This document shows, piece after piece, positions 45,056 through 52,474 of a stretch of DNA of 64,000 nucleotides (positions within the stretch are counted from its first letter, which is position 1; every line of letters begins with the position of its first letter). Source of the DNA: Nitratifractor sp. (GTDB taxonomy: Bacteria > Campylobacterota > Campylobacteria > Campylobacterales > Sulfurovaceae); assembly GCA_015488535.1 (NCBI GenBank), contig WFNP01000030.1:1-64000 (forward strand), read 5' to 3'. Made by a program: the position numbers and the translations under genes. Below the pieces are notes generated by a model. The model was given only the letters and a program-made list of their open reading frames with translations. It ran no database searches and had not been told where the DNA came from.

Positions 45056-45526
45056 ATGCTAAATATTGTATTGGTAGAGCCACAAATTCCGCCCAATACG
45101 GGAAATATCGGAAGGCTGTGTGTAAATATAGGTGCCACTCTTCATCTAATCAAACCTTTGGGATTTGATATATCCGAAAAAGCTCTCAGAAGAGCAGGAT
45201 TGGATTACTGGAAAAAATTGGATTTGATTGTATGGGAGTCTATAGATGAGTTTATATCAGCAAGAAAAGAGAGTGACAGATTACATTTGATGACTACCAA
45301 AGCATCAAAAGTATTTTGGGAAGCAGAGTTTGATAAGGGCGATTATATTCTGTTTGGGGCTGAGACCAAAGGGTTGCCAAAATCACTTTTGGACAGATAC
45401 AGCAGTGAGTGTTTGAAAATACCTATGTCCAAAGAGGGGCGAAGCCTCAATCTGTCAGTAAGTGTGGGAATAGTAGCATACGAAGCTCTACGGCAGATAC
45501 AAATCAATACAGGAGAACTGTTTTGA
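45056..45526 (+). CDS. trmL: tRNA (cytidine/uridine-2'-O)-methyltransferase TrmL
   Basis: TrmL is a minimal SPOUT enzyme that 2'-O-methylates the wobble nucleotide of certain tRNA-Leu species. The 156-residue protein has the three SPOUT motifs: PQIPPNTGNIGRLC (motif 1), LFGAETKGLP (motif 2) and IPMSKEGRSLNLSVSVGIVAYEALRQ (motif 3, with the SAM-binding trefoil knot). The start ATG is two bases after the purU stop. Its end overlaps the next small gene by four bases. Confidence 0.94.
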   Translation: MLNIVLVEPQIPPNTGNIGRLCVNIGATLHLIKPLGFDISEKALRRAGLDYWKKLDLIVWESIDEFISARKESDRLHLMTTKASKVFWEAEFDKGDYILFGAETKGLPKSLLDRYSSECLKIPMSKEGRSLNLSVSVGIVAYEALRQIQINTGELF

Positions 45527-45750
45527 AAATAGGTGATATTATATACATAATAGCCATTATTCTATTTGCATGGATAACCTTTGGTATCATCAGAGGAAAT
45601 TTTGAGAGAAAATTTGACAAAAACGGCAATAGAAAAGATTTGGATTCAGGAGTAGATATCGATTTTGATGATAATAAAACTCATGATACAAACAGTGACA
45701 ACAGCGGTGATAGTAGCAGTGACAGTGGAGGAGATGGCGGAGGAGATTAG
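45523..45750 (+). CDS. Small membrane protein with acidic Ser/Gly/Asp tail
   Basis: The track frame begins inside trmL, but the true start is the TTG at 45523, seven bases after AGGAG and overlapping the trmL stop. The 75-residue product has one TM helix (about residues 5-22, IIYIIAIILFAWITFGIIRG). A short basic stretch follows (ERKFDKNGNRKD), then an Asp/Ser/Gly-rich tail. Basic residues after the helix suggest the acidic tail is cytoplasmic. There is no recognisable family and the function is unknown. Confidence 0.6.
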   Translation: MKIGDIIYIIAIILFAWITFGIIRGNFERKFDKNGNRKDLDSGVDIDFDDNKTHDTNSDNSGDSSSDSGGDGGGD

Positions 45751-45800
45751 TTTTTTGTTTATTTATTAACGAAAAGTGAATGAAAACAGCTTTTTTTTGG

Positions 45801-45898
45801 TATAATTCCCCTAAACAAGGCTTTATCTGCATAGATTTCTTGGTCTGTTGACCTATAGCAATATTAACATCTTCCAAAGTTGGAACAGGGGTTTCCTT
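45801..45898 (+). promoter_or_regulatory. Promoter and structured leader of the 45899 gene
   Basis: A perfect TATAAT (45801-45806) after a T8 run predicts transcription from about 45813 and a leader of about 86 bases. The leader contains two small hairpins, GGTC-TGTT-GACC (45842-45853) and TTCCAA-AG-TTGGAA (45872-45885). AGGGG precedes the ATG. The second hairpin ends only a few bases before the SD sequence, so it could affect translation. Confidence 0.45.
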
Positions 45899-47005
45899 AT
45901 GAAAAAATATTTTATAACAGGTGTATTGTTATGCTTTGTGGGTGTGAGTGCATCATATTCATCTGGTTTCAAAAGATATCCTGTCAAATCGGGTATGATT
46001 TTTTATGATATACATACAAACAGCACACTAAACGGCACAGATACCAACTCCAGTGGTATAGGCAGACTTGTGTTTGATAACTGGGGTTCGCAAGAGTTGA
46101 AAGAGGAGGATATCACAGAGCTTCAAAGAGGTGATTTCAACGAAAGCAAAGAGATTCACAGTATGAATAAATTTGATAACGGAACAGTATATACCGTAGA
46201 TTTCGATGATGATACCATCTATCAAACCAGAGACAGAGCTATGGATATCTCTATAGCCAAAGGTGATGATTTGTCAAATGAGACTCTTAAAATGCTCCAA
46301 GAGATGAAAGCTGTCAAAGTAGGGACAGACAGTGTAGCAGGATTTAAATGTGATGTATGGAAGGTAAAAGACCAGAAAATATGCCTCTACAAAGGTATTC
46401 CTCTCAAAATCACAATTGATCAGTCTGGATTTCACAGTGAGAAGATAGCACTACAGATATTACTTGAACAGCCGGTATCCAAAAGAGCTTTCAAATTACC
46501 TGATTTTCCTGTGATTGTAGATAATGAATATACATCAAATGAAGCAGCCGCAGTAAGAGCAGATGATTATATCTTGTCTATTGAAGATTTGAAAAAGAAG
46601 ATGAAGAGTATTGGAATCAGTGAAAATAATGATACCTTGACTCCAGAGCAGGAGAGAGCTGTAATAGATACATTGGGAGATAGATATCTAAAAAAGCAGA
46701 AAGAGTTTTTGCCAAAACTATTGGTGCGATTACAAAATGCAAAAGATTGTGTATCCAAAGCAGTGGATCCAAAGGAGGTCAAAAAATGTATAGAGCCTGT
46801 AAACAAGATAGCTGAAAAACTGGGTGACAGGACAGAGCATTTTGATTTGAACAATTTTAATGATAATAAAAAGGTATCTATAGTCCAATCTCTGGAAAAT
46901 GAGATAAACTATCTCAAAGTTACAGATGAGTGTGTAAAAAAATATAATAAAACTTCAGAAGTAATTATGTGTACCGAAGGTAATCTTGGTGGAGATGAGA
47001 AATAG
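45899..47005 (+). CDS. Secreted protein of unknown function
   Basis: With the ATG at 45899 (AGGGG eight bases upstream) the 368-residue precursor has a signal peptide (MKKYFITGVLLCFVGVSASYS). The track adds an unlikely 17-residue extension. The mature N-terminal half is beta-rich, with KVGTDSVAGFKCDVWKVKDQ and ICLYKGIPLKI, a pattern reminiscent of DUF4412-type periplasmic proteins. The C-terminal half is helical and charged, with two Cys pairs (DCVSKAVDPKEVKKCIEP; DECVKKYNKT...MCTEG) likely to form disulfides. No catalytic motif is recognised. It ends four bases from the converging galT stop. Confidence 0.7.
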   Translation: MKKYFITGVLLCFVGVSASYSSGFKRYPVKSGMIFYDIHTNSTLNGTDTNSSGIGRLVFDNWGSQELKEEDITELQRGDFNESKEIHSMNKFDNGTVYTVDFDDDTIYQTRDRAMDISIAKGDDLSNETLKMLQEMKAVKVGTDSVAGFKCDVWKVKDQKICLYKGIPLKITIDQSGFHSEKIALQILLEQPVSKRAFKLPDFPVIVDNEYTSNEAAAVRADDYILSIEDLKKKMKSIGISENNDTLTPEQERAVIDTLGDRYLKKQKEFLPKLLVRLQNAKDCVSKAVDPKEVKKCIEPVNKIAEKLGDRTEHFDLNNFNDNKKVSIVQSLENEINYLKVTDECVKKYNKTSEVIMCTEGNLGGDEK

Positions 47006-47009
47006 CTTA

Positions 47010-48026
47010 CTACTCCAAATCTCTTAACAGTTTTGCTACCCTCTCAGGGGGCATTGGATTAATTTTCATTCCGCTGCTTATCTCAAAACCCGCCAAATTA
47101 TACAGCCTTGGAGTAATTGTAAGAGCAAATCTCCAAATTTTTGCTATATCATCAAAATAATCCTCTGTAGCATAATTTTTTTGCATAGGCGGAGTATTGA
47201 AGATGATATTAAAATCAAATACTCCTATCTGAGCATACATAGATTTTATCACTTTTTGTATCAAATTGGCTAGTTCTTCTATATTATTATCCCCCAAATC
47301 TGATAGTGAGACAAAATTTCTATTTTTAGAAATAATTGATACCTCAAAAGCAAAAGATGAAGCAAACGGAGCTATAGCTATAAATGAATTACTCTCAAAT
47401 ATTACTCTTTCATTCATTTTTGATTCTTGATAAATCACCTTTTGATAGATACTAATTCCGTGCTTTTTATAATATCTGTAAGCATTATTCATCTTATATT
47501 GCAAATTTTTTGGCACTATTGGCAAAGCAATAATTTGAGAGTGAGGGTGGCTTTGGGTAGCTCCTGCACTTTTGCCTTGATTTTTGAATATAGCAAAATA
47601 TACCAATCTTATATCATTTCTCAAATCTGATAATCTGGCTTTTAGCGTAATTAGCCAATTTTTATACTCCTCAATACTCCACTCATCCATTCTAAGCAGA
47701 TGTCTTGGTGTATCTATGACTACCTCATGGGCTCCAAATCCTGCCCATCTCTCAAATGCTCCCAAATCTTCATTGACCCAATCTAGCTCTATCTGCACCG
47801 CTTTGTATAGATTTGGCACGACTCTAGTAAGCCAATTTCCATGGATGTCTTTTAGAGAAAATATCTCTTTGTTTGTCATATTTTCATGACCTTTGCAAAA
47901 TGGACAGTTTGAAGTATCTATCTCTTCTATACTGCAATCTGTTTTGAAGTTATCAGGTCGTCTGAGTCTTTTTGGGGCAATAATAGTATATTCATCATTG
48001 ATTAAATCATATCTAATTTCAGACAT
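47010..48026 (-). CDS. galT: Galactose-1-phosphate uridylyltransferase GalT-like
   Basis: The 338-residue protein is a GalT-family HIT-superfamily nucleotidylyltransferase. It has the zinc ligands NCPFCKGHE near residue 40 and the catalytic motif GATQSHPHSQIIALP, whose middle His forms the nucleotidyl intermediate. An N-terminal RYDLINDEYTIIAPKRLRRPDNF is typical of bacterial GalT. No galK or galE lies nearby; its neighbour is a GH57 glucanotransferase whose coding region it overlaps by eight bases. It may therefore serve glucan metabolism (for example as a glucose-1-phosphate or ADP-glucose related enzyme) rather than galactose use. That is inference. Confidence 0.85.
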   Translation of the reverse strand: MSEIRYDLINDEYTIIAPKRLRRPDNFKTDCSIEEIDTSNCPFCKGHENMTNKEIFSLKDIHGNWLTRVVPNLYKAVQIELDWVNEDLGAFERWAGFGAHEVVIDTPRHLLRMDEWSIEEYKNWLITLKARLSDLRNDIRLVYFAIFKNQGKSAGATQSHPHSQIIALPIVPKNLQYKMNNAYRYYKKHGISIYQKVIYQESKMNERVIFESNSFIAIAPFASSFAFEVSIISKNRNFVSLSDLGDNNIEELANLIQKVIKSMYAQIGVFDFNIIFNTPPMQKNYATEDYFDDIAKIWRFALTITPRLYNLAGFEISSGMKINPMPPERVAKLLRDLE

Positions 48027-50043
48027 CTTTTATCTCCAGTTTACCAGATATTGACAGAGTCTCTTTGAGCTTAAATATCAGCATAACTGTAATAGCTTGT
48101 CTTGTTAGCTCAAACCCCTCTTCACTTTGGGATACAGTATCAAGAGGGACAATTATACTGTCAAATGCCATATCTGTTTTGATTTTGATGATTTTATTGG
48201 TGTAACTGTCTTTTATTTTGATACTTTTTATGCAAGTTGCTTCAAAAATATCTTCAAAAGTGTTATCATTTATAGTGATATTTTTATAATTGGCAAAGTG
48301 TAGATTAAATTCAAGAGCATATCTGTAAGTGTGCGGACTTTTGGTAGAGATATCTATATCAAACTCTATACTGTTATCTTTAGGAGTAAAAGTTTTGGTA
48401 ATTGTTGTATCCCAACTCTTGTCATAATATATACCGCCATCTCTTTGAAATATAATTTTTTCGCCCTCTATATTCATATTAAAGGGTTGATTTGCAAAAT
48501 CTCCATATTCCCAAAATTTGCACTCTTTGATACTTTTTGCATTTAAGCTCTCATTACTTATATGGTCAATAAAAGAGTTTTTTTGATACCAATCAAAATG
48601 CAGAGCATCTTTTATCTCTTGGGGAATTTCTCTTTCGTCATTATGGATGGTAGATATCCCTTCATCTTCATTATGAATAGTTTTAGTATTGTTTAGTTTT
48701 TGTCGGGTGATTTTGCGATGATATGCCTCTTCTCTTCGAGTGAGACTGTTTTGAAAGTTAAAAAGTCTATCTCTATCTAGTAGTTCTGTCATCTGTGCTC
48801 CATTGGCACCCTCAAATCTAGCTATGAAGTGCTTTTTGACTACTTTTACCTCTTCTATACCATCCATATCAATATCGGCTACTTCAATTCTGTCTTTTTC
48901 GTATCTGATGTTTTCACACTCTGTTAGATATCTGTATGCGTTGTCTCTTAGATTTGGCAAATATATCCCGCCAAATACCCCATGCCACAATACATCATTT
49001 GTCTGAAGCTTATAGAGTGATTTTTTTATTTTTTTATTTTTGCCTCTATTTAGTGAGATTTCAAGCATCCTTTTGTGTATTCTGTTTGATTCTGGATATT
49101 TGATAAAAAAGTTTTTCCAAATTCCACCCTTTAAAAACTTAATACCCTCTTTTTCAAAAATATCTTCCCCCATAGCCTCTTTGAACTCTTCGAGTTTGAG
49201 AGCATTTTTAGTATCCAAACTCCACTCACCCATCTCAAAATATGAGACATTTGGCAAATATGCCAAGCCTTTGGGAGGATTTGTATTTAAATAGGTGCTA
49301 TAGTGCATCGTAACTATCTCATTATCTGCTAAAATTCCTTCTATCCAATCTTTTAGCCACTCTTTTTCATATACCCACTCATAAGTCTTTGGCCACATAC
49401 CAAACTTTTCTGCATCATCAAAGATAATTGATACATCATTTTCTTTGATACTATCTATTGCTTTTTTATAAGGTAAAAAGGGTATAGCGTATCTGAGCGT
49501 TTGTGATATAGGAAAGAGTGATAATCTTTTGCCACTATCTTCTGTGAGATAGTATCCATTGAGATTATCTCTATCAAATCCGGCTGATATAAAGTGGTAA
49601 TCATCTACGAGTGTATATTTGGTATCACTCTTGTGCAAATCTTCAACAATAGAGCTATCCCAAACTCTCTCAGTCAGCCATATGCCTTTGGCTTTATATC
49701 CAAAGTGCTTTTTGATTGTTTTGTTTAGCATCTCTATTTGAGATACTCTGTCTTTGTGAGGTATAGAGCTTAAAATCGGCTCATAATATCCCCCTGATAA
49801 CCACTCTATATCACCTCTATCACTGATAGTTTTGATATCTTCAAACAAATCAGGGTAATTTAAAGCTATTGTATCTAGTAGCCACCCACTGCAATGCACA
49901 GCAAATTTAAATCCTGCATACTCTTTCATTATCCCAAAAAACGGAGAATAGCACTCATTTACTGCTCTGTTTATGGCAACTGAGAGGTTATCTACAGGTT
50001 GGTGCATATGGATACCAAATAGTAAAATCTTTTGATTGCTCAC
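48019..50043 (-). CDS. GH57 4-alpha-glucanotransferase/alpha-amylase-like enzyme
   Basis: The 674-residue protein is a family GH57 enzyme. It shows the N-terminal HMHQPVDN motif and WLSGGYYEPIL. The nucleophile Glu125 lies in GIWLTERVWDSS, and the acid/base Asp near residue 210 in IIFDDAEKFGMW, as in the Thermococcus litoralis 4-alpha-glucanotransferase. C-terminal beta domains (about 400-670) correspond to the DUF1925/DUF1926 regions of that subfamily. It should remodel or degrade alpha-1,4-glucans, consistent with glgA and glgB in the same window. There is no signal peptide, so it works in the cytoplasm. The start is a GTG after AGGAG. Confidence 0.88.
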   Translation of the reverse strand: MSNQKILLFGIHMHQPVDNLSVAINRAVNECYSPFFGIMKEYAGFKFAVHCSGWLLDTIALNYPDLFEDIKTISDRGDIEWLSGGYYEPILSSIPHKDRVSQIEMLNKTIKKHFGYKAKGIWLTERVWDSSIVEDLHKSDTKYTLVDDYHFISAGFDRDNLNGYYLTEDSGKRLSLFPISQTLRYAIPFLPYKKAIDSIKENDVSIIFDDAEKFGMWPKTYEWVYEKEWLKDWIEGILADNEIVTMHYSTYLNTNPPKGLAYLPNVSYFEMGEWSLDTKNALKLEEFKEAMGEDIFEKEGIKFLKGGIWKNFFIKYPESNRIHKRMLEISLNRGKNKKIKKSLYKLQTNDVLWHGVFGGIYLPNLRDNAYRYLTECENIRYEKDRIEVADIDMDGIEEVKVVKKHFIARFEGANGAQMTELLDRDRLFNFQNSLTRREEAYHRKITRQKLNNTKTIHNEDEGISTIHNDEREIPQEIKDALHFDWYQKNSFIDHISNESLNAKSIKECKFWEYGDFANQPFNMNIEGEKIIFQRDGGIYYDKSWDTTITKTFTPKDNSIEFDIDISTKSPHTYRYALEFNLHFANYKNITINDNTFEDIFEATCIKSIKIKDSYTNKIIKIKTDMAFDSIIVPLDTVSQSEEGFELTRQAITVMLIFKLKETLSISGKLEIKDV

Positions 50044-50295
50044 AATATCTCCTAATTATAATTATTAAAAATTATTCTATCTAACTGAACTTTCGCACAA
50101 AAAACTCCCTAAATTCTACCTGAATACTCCTTGAATGAGAATATCAATAGATTAGTTTTATAATCCTTGACATAATTTGAAACTTTAGTATATATTTCTC
50201 CATCGTATTGAGAGGTTTTAATACTAACTCCTGTAAAATATTACTTAATATTGTTTTATCTGAGTAAGGTAAGTAAATAAAATGAAAGGTAAAAT
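50044..50295. other. Divergent 252-bp intergenic region with element copy C
   Basis: This is the longest gap in the window. It contains the 19-base sequence ACTTAATATTGTTTTATCT (50243-50261), identical to the tail of copy B, and a TATAAT at 50159-50164 that could drive cobT with a long leader. It lacks the GGGGC hairpin core of copies A and B. I looked for a cobalamin riboswitch and did not recognise its conserved core. No gene is visible on either strand. Confidence 0.5.
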
Positions 50296-51369
50296 GTGAT
50301 TAATACAGGTATTGAAAATATTATAAATGATAATAAATTGAGTGAATCTCTAAAAAACAAAGATGCTCTGTTCGCTTTGGCACTCAGTAATACTGCTACA
50401 GCTGATATAGATGGAATTACACAGGCAGGATTACCCGGGAAGATATATTTGACTCCCACACTTGATGCGGAGTTTCTGCTTACTGGTGAAGTGCCTTCTT
50501 TGGGAGAGTTGCCGGAGACTCCAAAGGGTGTGCCAACTCCTTGCCTGATGACTCGTGCCGTATCACAAATCAAGCCGTTTAAAAAGACAGAGTTGTTTAA
50601 TCTGGGACTCAAAGTTACTCCAAAAGTAGATGAGAGTATCATTAAAGATTTTGGTATAGAGCCGTCAAAGAGTATTGACATGGGAGCTGATATAGATGCC
50701 AAAGATGTATTTGAAAAGGGGTATAAGTTCGGCAAAGATTGGAATATAGATGCTGATTATGCAATAATTGGCGAATCTGTGCCATCAGGCACTACCACTG
50801 CCACAGCTACAGCTCTGGCACTTGGATATGATGCTTCAAATCTGTTTAGCTCCAGTTTTAAAAATGTGCCAAACAGTATCAAAAATGAGACTATAAACAG
50901 GGCATTGAGTCTGATAAATGAAGATGATGGAGTATTTGAGAAATTATCCAAAGTATCTGATAATATGCTCATTTTTATTGCGGGGCTTGTTTTGGGAGTA
51001 AACAGCAGATTTCCACTTGTCTTGGCAGGCGGGACACAAATGGCCGGAGCATTACTGGTAGCTGATACTGTAGCCAAAGAGATGGGATTGCAGATAGATA
51101 GCTCCAAATTGCTTCTGTGGACTACCAAATGGGTAGCCAAAGATGAAAACAGTGATATAGCTTCACTTTTAAATATGCTAAGCTTTAAGATAGAAGCAAG
51201 TTATCCGGATTTTGATTTTTCAAGCTCAACTCATCCGGCACTAAAACTTTATGATATGGGTGAAGCCAAAGAGGGAGTAGGAGCCGGCGGGGCATTGGTA
51301 TATGCCTGTTTAAATGGTGTAAATCAGCAAGATATCATAAAAGAAGTTGAGAGTTATTTGGGTAGTTAG
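50296..51369 (+). CDS. cobT: Nicotinate-nucleotide-dimethylbenzimidazole phosphoribosyltransferase, CobT-like
   Basis: CobT activates the lower-ligand base for cobalamin assembly by making alpha-ribazole phosphate. The 357-residue protein belongs to the CobT superfamily of the type seen in archaea and cyanobacteria. Recognisable blocks are DIDGITQAGLPGKIYLTPTLD, AIIGESVPSGTTTATATALALGY and LVLAGGTQMAGALLVADTVA. The start GTG follows AAAGG. It is the first gene of the cobalamin group; its role is supported by cobU, a CobD/CobC homologue, cbiP and cbiB just downstream. The base it uses (dimethylbenzimidazole or another) cannot be told from sequence. Confidence 0.88.
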   Translation: MINTGIENIINDNKLSESLKNKDALFALALSNTATADIDGITQAGLPGKIYLTPTLDAEFLLTGEVPSLGELPETPKGVPTPCLMTRAVSQIKPFKKTELFNLGLKVTPKVDESIIKDFGIEPSKSIDMGADIDAKDVFEKGYKFGKDWNIDADYAIIGESVPSGTTTATATALALGYDASNLFSSSFKNVPNSIKNETINRALSLINEDDGVFEKLSKVSDNMLIFIAGLVLGVNSRFPLVLAGGTQMAGALLVADTVAKEMGLQIDSSKLLLWTTKWVAKDENSDIASLLNMLSFKIEASYPDFDFSSSTHPALKLYDMGEAKEGVGAGGALVYACLNGVNQQDIIKEVESYLGS

Positions 51370-51374
51370 TATGA

Positions 51375-51398
51375 TATAATCAAATTAATTTATATAAT
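51375..51398 (+). promoter_or_regulatory. Two TATAAT boxes before the toxin-antitoxin genes
   Basis: Two perfect TATAAT hexamers (51375-51380 and 51393-51398), 18 bases apart, lie in the 51-bp gap between cobT and the antitoxin gene. AGGGAG before the ATG provides the ribosome-binding site. The region GATATAATC...ATATAATATC has weak dyad symmetry that could be the autoregulatory operator usual for such pairs. Confidence 0.5.
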
Positions 51399-51420
51399 AT
51401 CAAAAGAGGGAGTATATATT

Positions 51421-51666
51421 ATGGCAACTACAAAAATTAAAACAAGTGTATATCTTGATGCTGATATTAAACAAAAGGCTCAAAGTGAAGCATTTAATAT
51501 CTTTTTGGCTCAATCTGTCAAGCAAAAGGGTATCCCTTTTGATGTAGAGATACCCAATAAGGATAGCTATCAAGAGTGGAGTGATAAAGAATTAAAGAGT
51601 ATAGGTAAAATTGGATTTAAATCATCAAGTTTCGTAGAAGATAGTGAAGATTATTCAAAATGGTAA
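51421..51666 (+). CDS. RelB/DinJ-type antitoxin, apparently internally shortened
   Basis: The 81-residue protein has a RelB/DinJ-like N-terminus: TSVYLDADIKQKAQ (strand and first helix of a ribbon-helix-helix domain), followed at once by SEAFNIFLAQSVKQKGIPF and DVEIPN. In family members, about eleven residues containing an L-G turn separate the first helix from the S-x-A-x-N-x-F-L helix; here they are missing. The C-terminal part (QEWSDKELKSIGKIGFKSS onward) is the probable toxin-binding tail. It overlaps the toxin gene by seven bases. Whether the shortened domain still dimerises and binds DNA is uncertain. Confidence 0.72.
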   Translation: MATTKIKTSVYLDADIKQKAQSEAFNIFLAQSVKQKGIPFDVEIPNKDSYQEWSDKELKSIGKIGFKSSSFVEDSEDYSKW

Positions 51667-51977
51667 AAAATATATATCTTGCCAAAATATATTTTACGGA
51701 TTTGAGTCAATATAAAATTAGACCTGTTTTAGTAATCAAAGAGATGGAGGAAGATTGTATATGTTTGCAACTTACCTCTAATATTCATATAGATGGAATT
51801 ATTATAAAAAATATAGACTTACATAGTGGCAAATTAAAAAAAGAGTCTTTGATTGTAGTGCCAAAAAACTTTACTCTTCATAAAAGTATTTTATTTAAAT
51901 ATATAGCTACTTTAAAAGATGACAAATTCAAACAGGTATATGCTAACTTTTGCAAAAAATTAGAGTGTACTAAATAA
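51660..51977 (+). CDS. MazF/PemK-family toxin
   Basis: The 105-residue protein resembles MazF/PemK endoribonucleases. An N-terminal strand IYLAKIYFTD is followed by the characteristic RPVLVIKE, a central strand with LTSN, and the C-terminal SLIVVPKNFTLHKSILFKYIATLKDDKF (equivalent to the family's D-x2-x-T-I-D...R-x-L-G-x-L region). Such toxins cleave mRNA until neutralised by their antitoxin. The order antitoxin then toxin and the overlap are typical of type II pairs. The stop TAA overlaps the cobU ATG (TAATG), so cobU translation is linked to the toxin gene. Confidence 0.8.
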   Translation: MVKNIYLAKIYFTDLSQYKIRPVLVIKEMEEDCICLQLTSNIHIDGIIIKNIDLHSGKLKKESLIVVPKNFTLHKSILFKYIATLKDDKFKQVYANFCKKLECTK

Positions 51978-52474
51978 TGAAAAAAATCCTATATTACGGC
52001 GGTCAAAAATCGGGCAAGAGTGCATTGGCAGAAAAAAAGGCTTTGGAGCTTGGCAAAGAAAAGAGGTGTTTTTATATAGCTACTTATGATAACTCATATA
52101 GTGATATTGAGATGCAAAAAAGAGTCCAAAATCATCAAAAGAGCAGGGGAGAAAAATTTATTACTATTGAAGAGAGTATAAATATAGACACTGTGTTTGA
52201 TAAAGATGGGGTATATTTAATAGATTGCCTGTCTATGTGGATATTAAACACTCTAAATTATCCAATAGAGACTCTTTATAAAATGCTTGAAGAGATTTTT
52301 AAAAAAAACGCATCTGTGGTATTTGTATTAAATAGAGTTGATAGCGGAGTAATTCCCTTCGATAAACTAAGTCGTAAATATGTAGATAGAAGCGGACTTA
52401 TTGGGCAGTATGTAGCTAAATACTCTGATGAAGTATATGAAGTAAAGCTTGGTATGGAGTTTAGGTTGAAATGA
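51977..52474 (+). CDS. cobU: Adenosylcobinamide kinase/guanylyltransferase CobU
   Basis: CobU phosphorylates adenosylcobinamide and transfers GMP to it, making AdoCbi-GDP. The 165-residue protein has the P-loop YYGGQKSGKSALAE, the guanylylated His in QKRVQNHQKSRG, LIDCLSMWILN and the C-terminal pattern SGVIPFDKLSRKYVDRSGLIGQYVA, the usual G-x-V-P-x2-x-L-x-R-x-F-R-D-x2-G region. The usual N-E-V-G motif appears altered to NRVDSG. It is a little short (about 170-180 is usual). It overlaps the toxin stop upstream and the next gene downstream by four bases. Confidence 0.88.
   Translation: MKKILYYGGQKSGKSALAEKKALELGKEKRCFYIATYDNSYSDIEMQKRVQNHQKSRGEKFITIEESINIDTVFDKDGVYLIDCLSMWILNTLNYPIETLYKMLEEIFKKNASVVFVLNRVDSGVIPFDKLSRKYVDRSGLIGQYVAKYSDEVYEVKLGMEFRLK

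Noticed and set aside
50044-50295. Cobalamin riboswitch upstream of cobT
   Set aside because: The conserved B12-box region (GCCACTG-like core) and the expected long structured leader are not recognisable. Only repeat copy C and a possible TATAAT were seen.
50256-50735. Leftward 159-residue ORF in the track
   Set aside because: It is antisense to the 5' half of cobT, rich in Ser/Ile/Leu as expected of a shadow frame, and has no family motif or ribosome-binding site.
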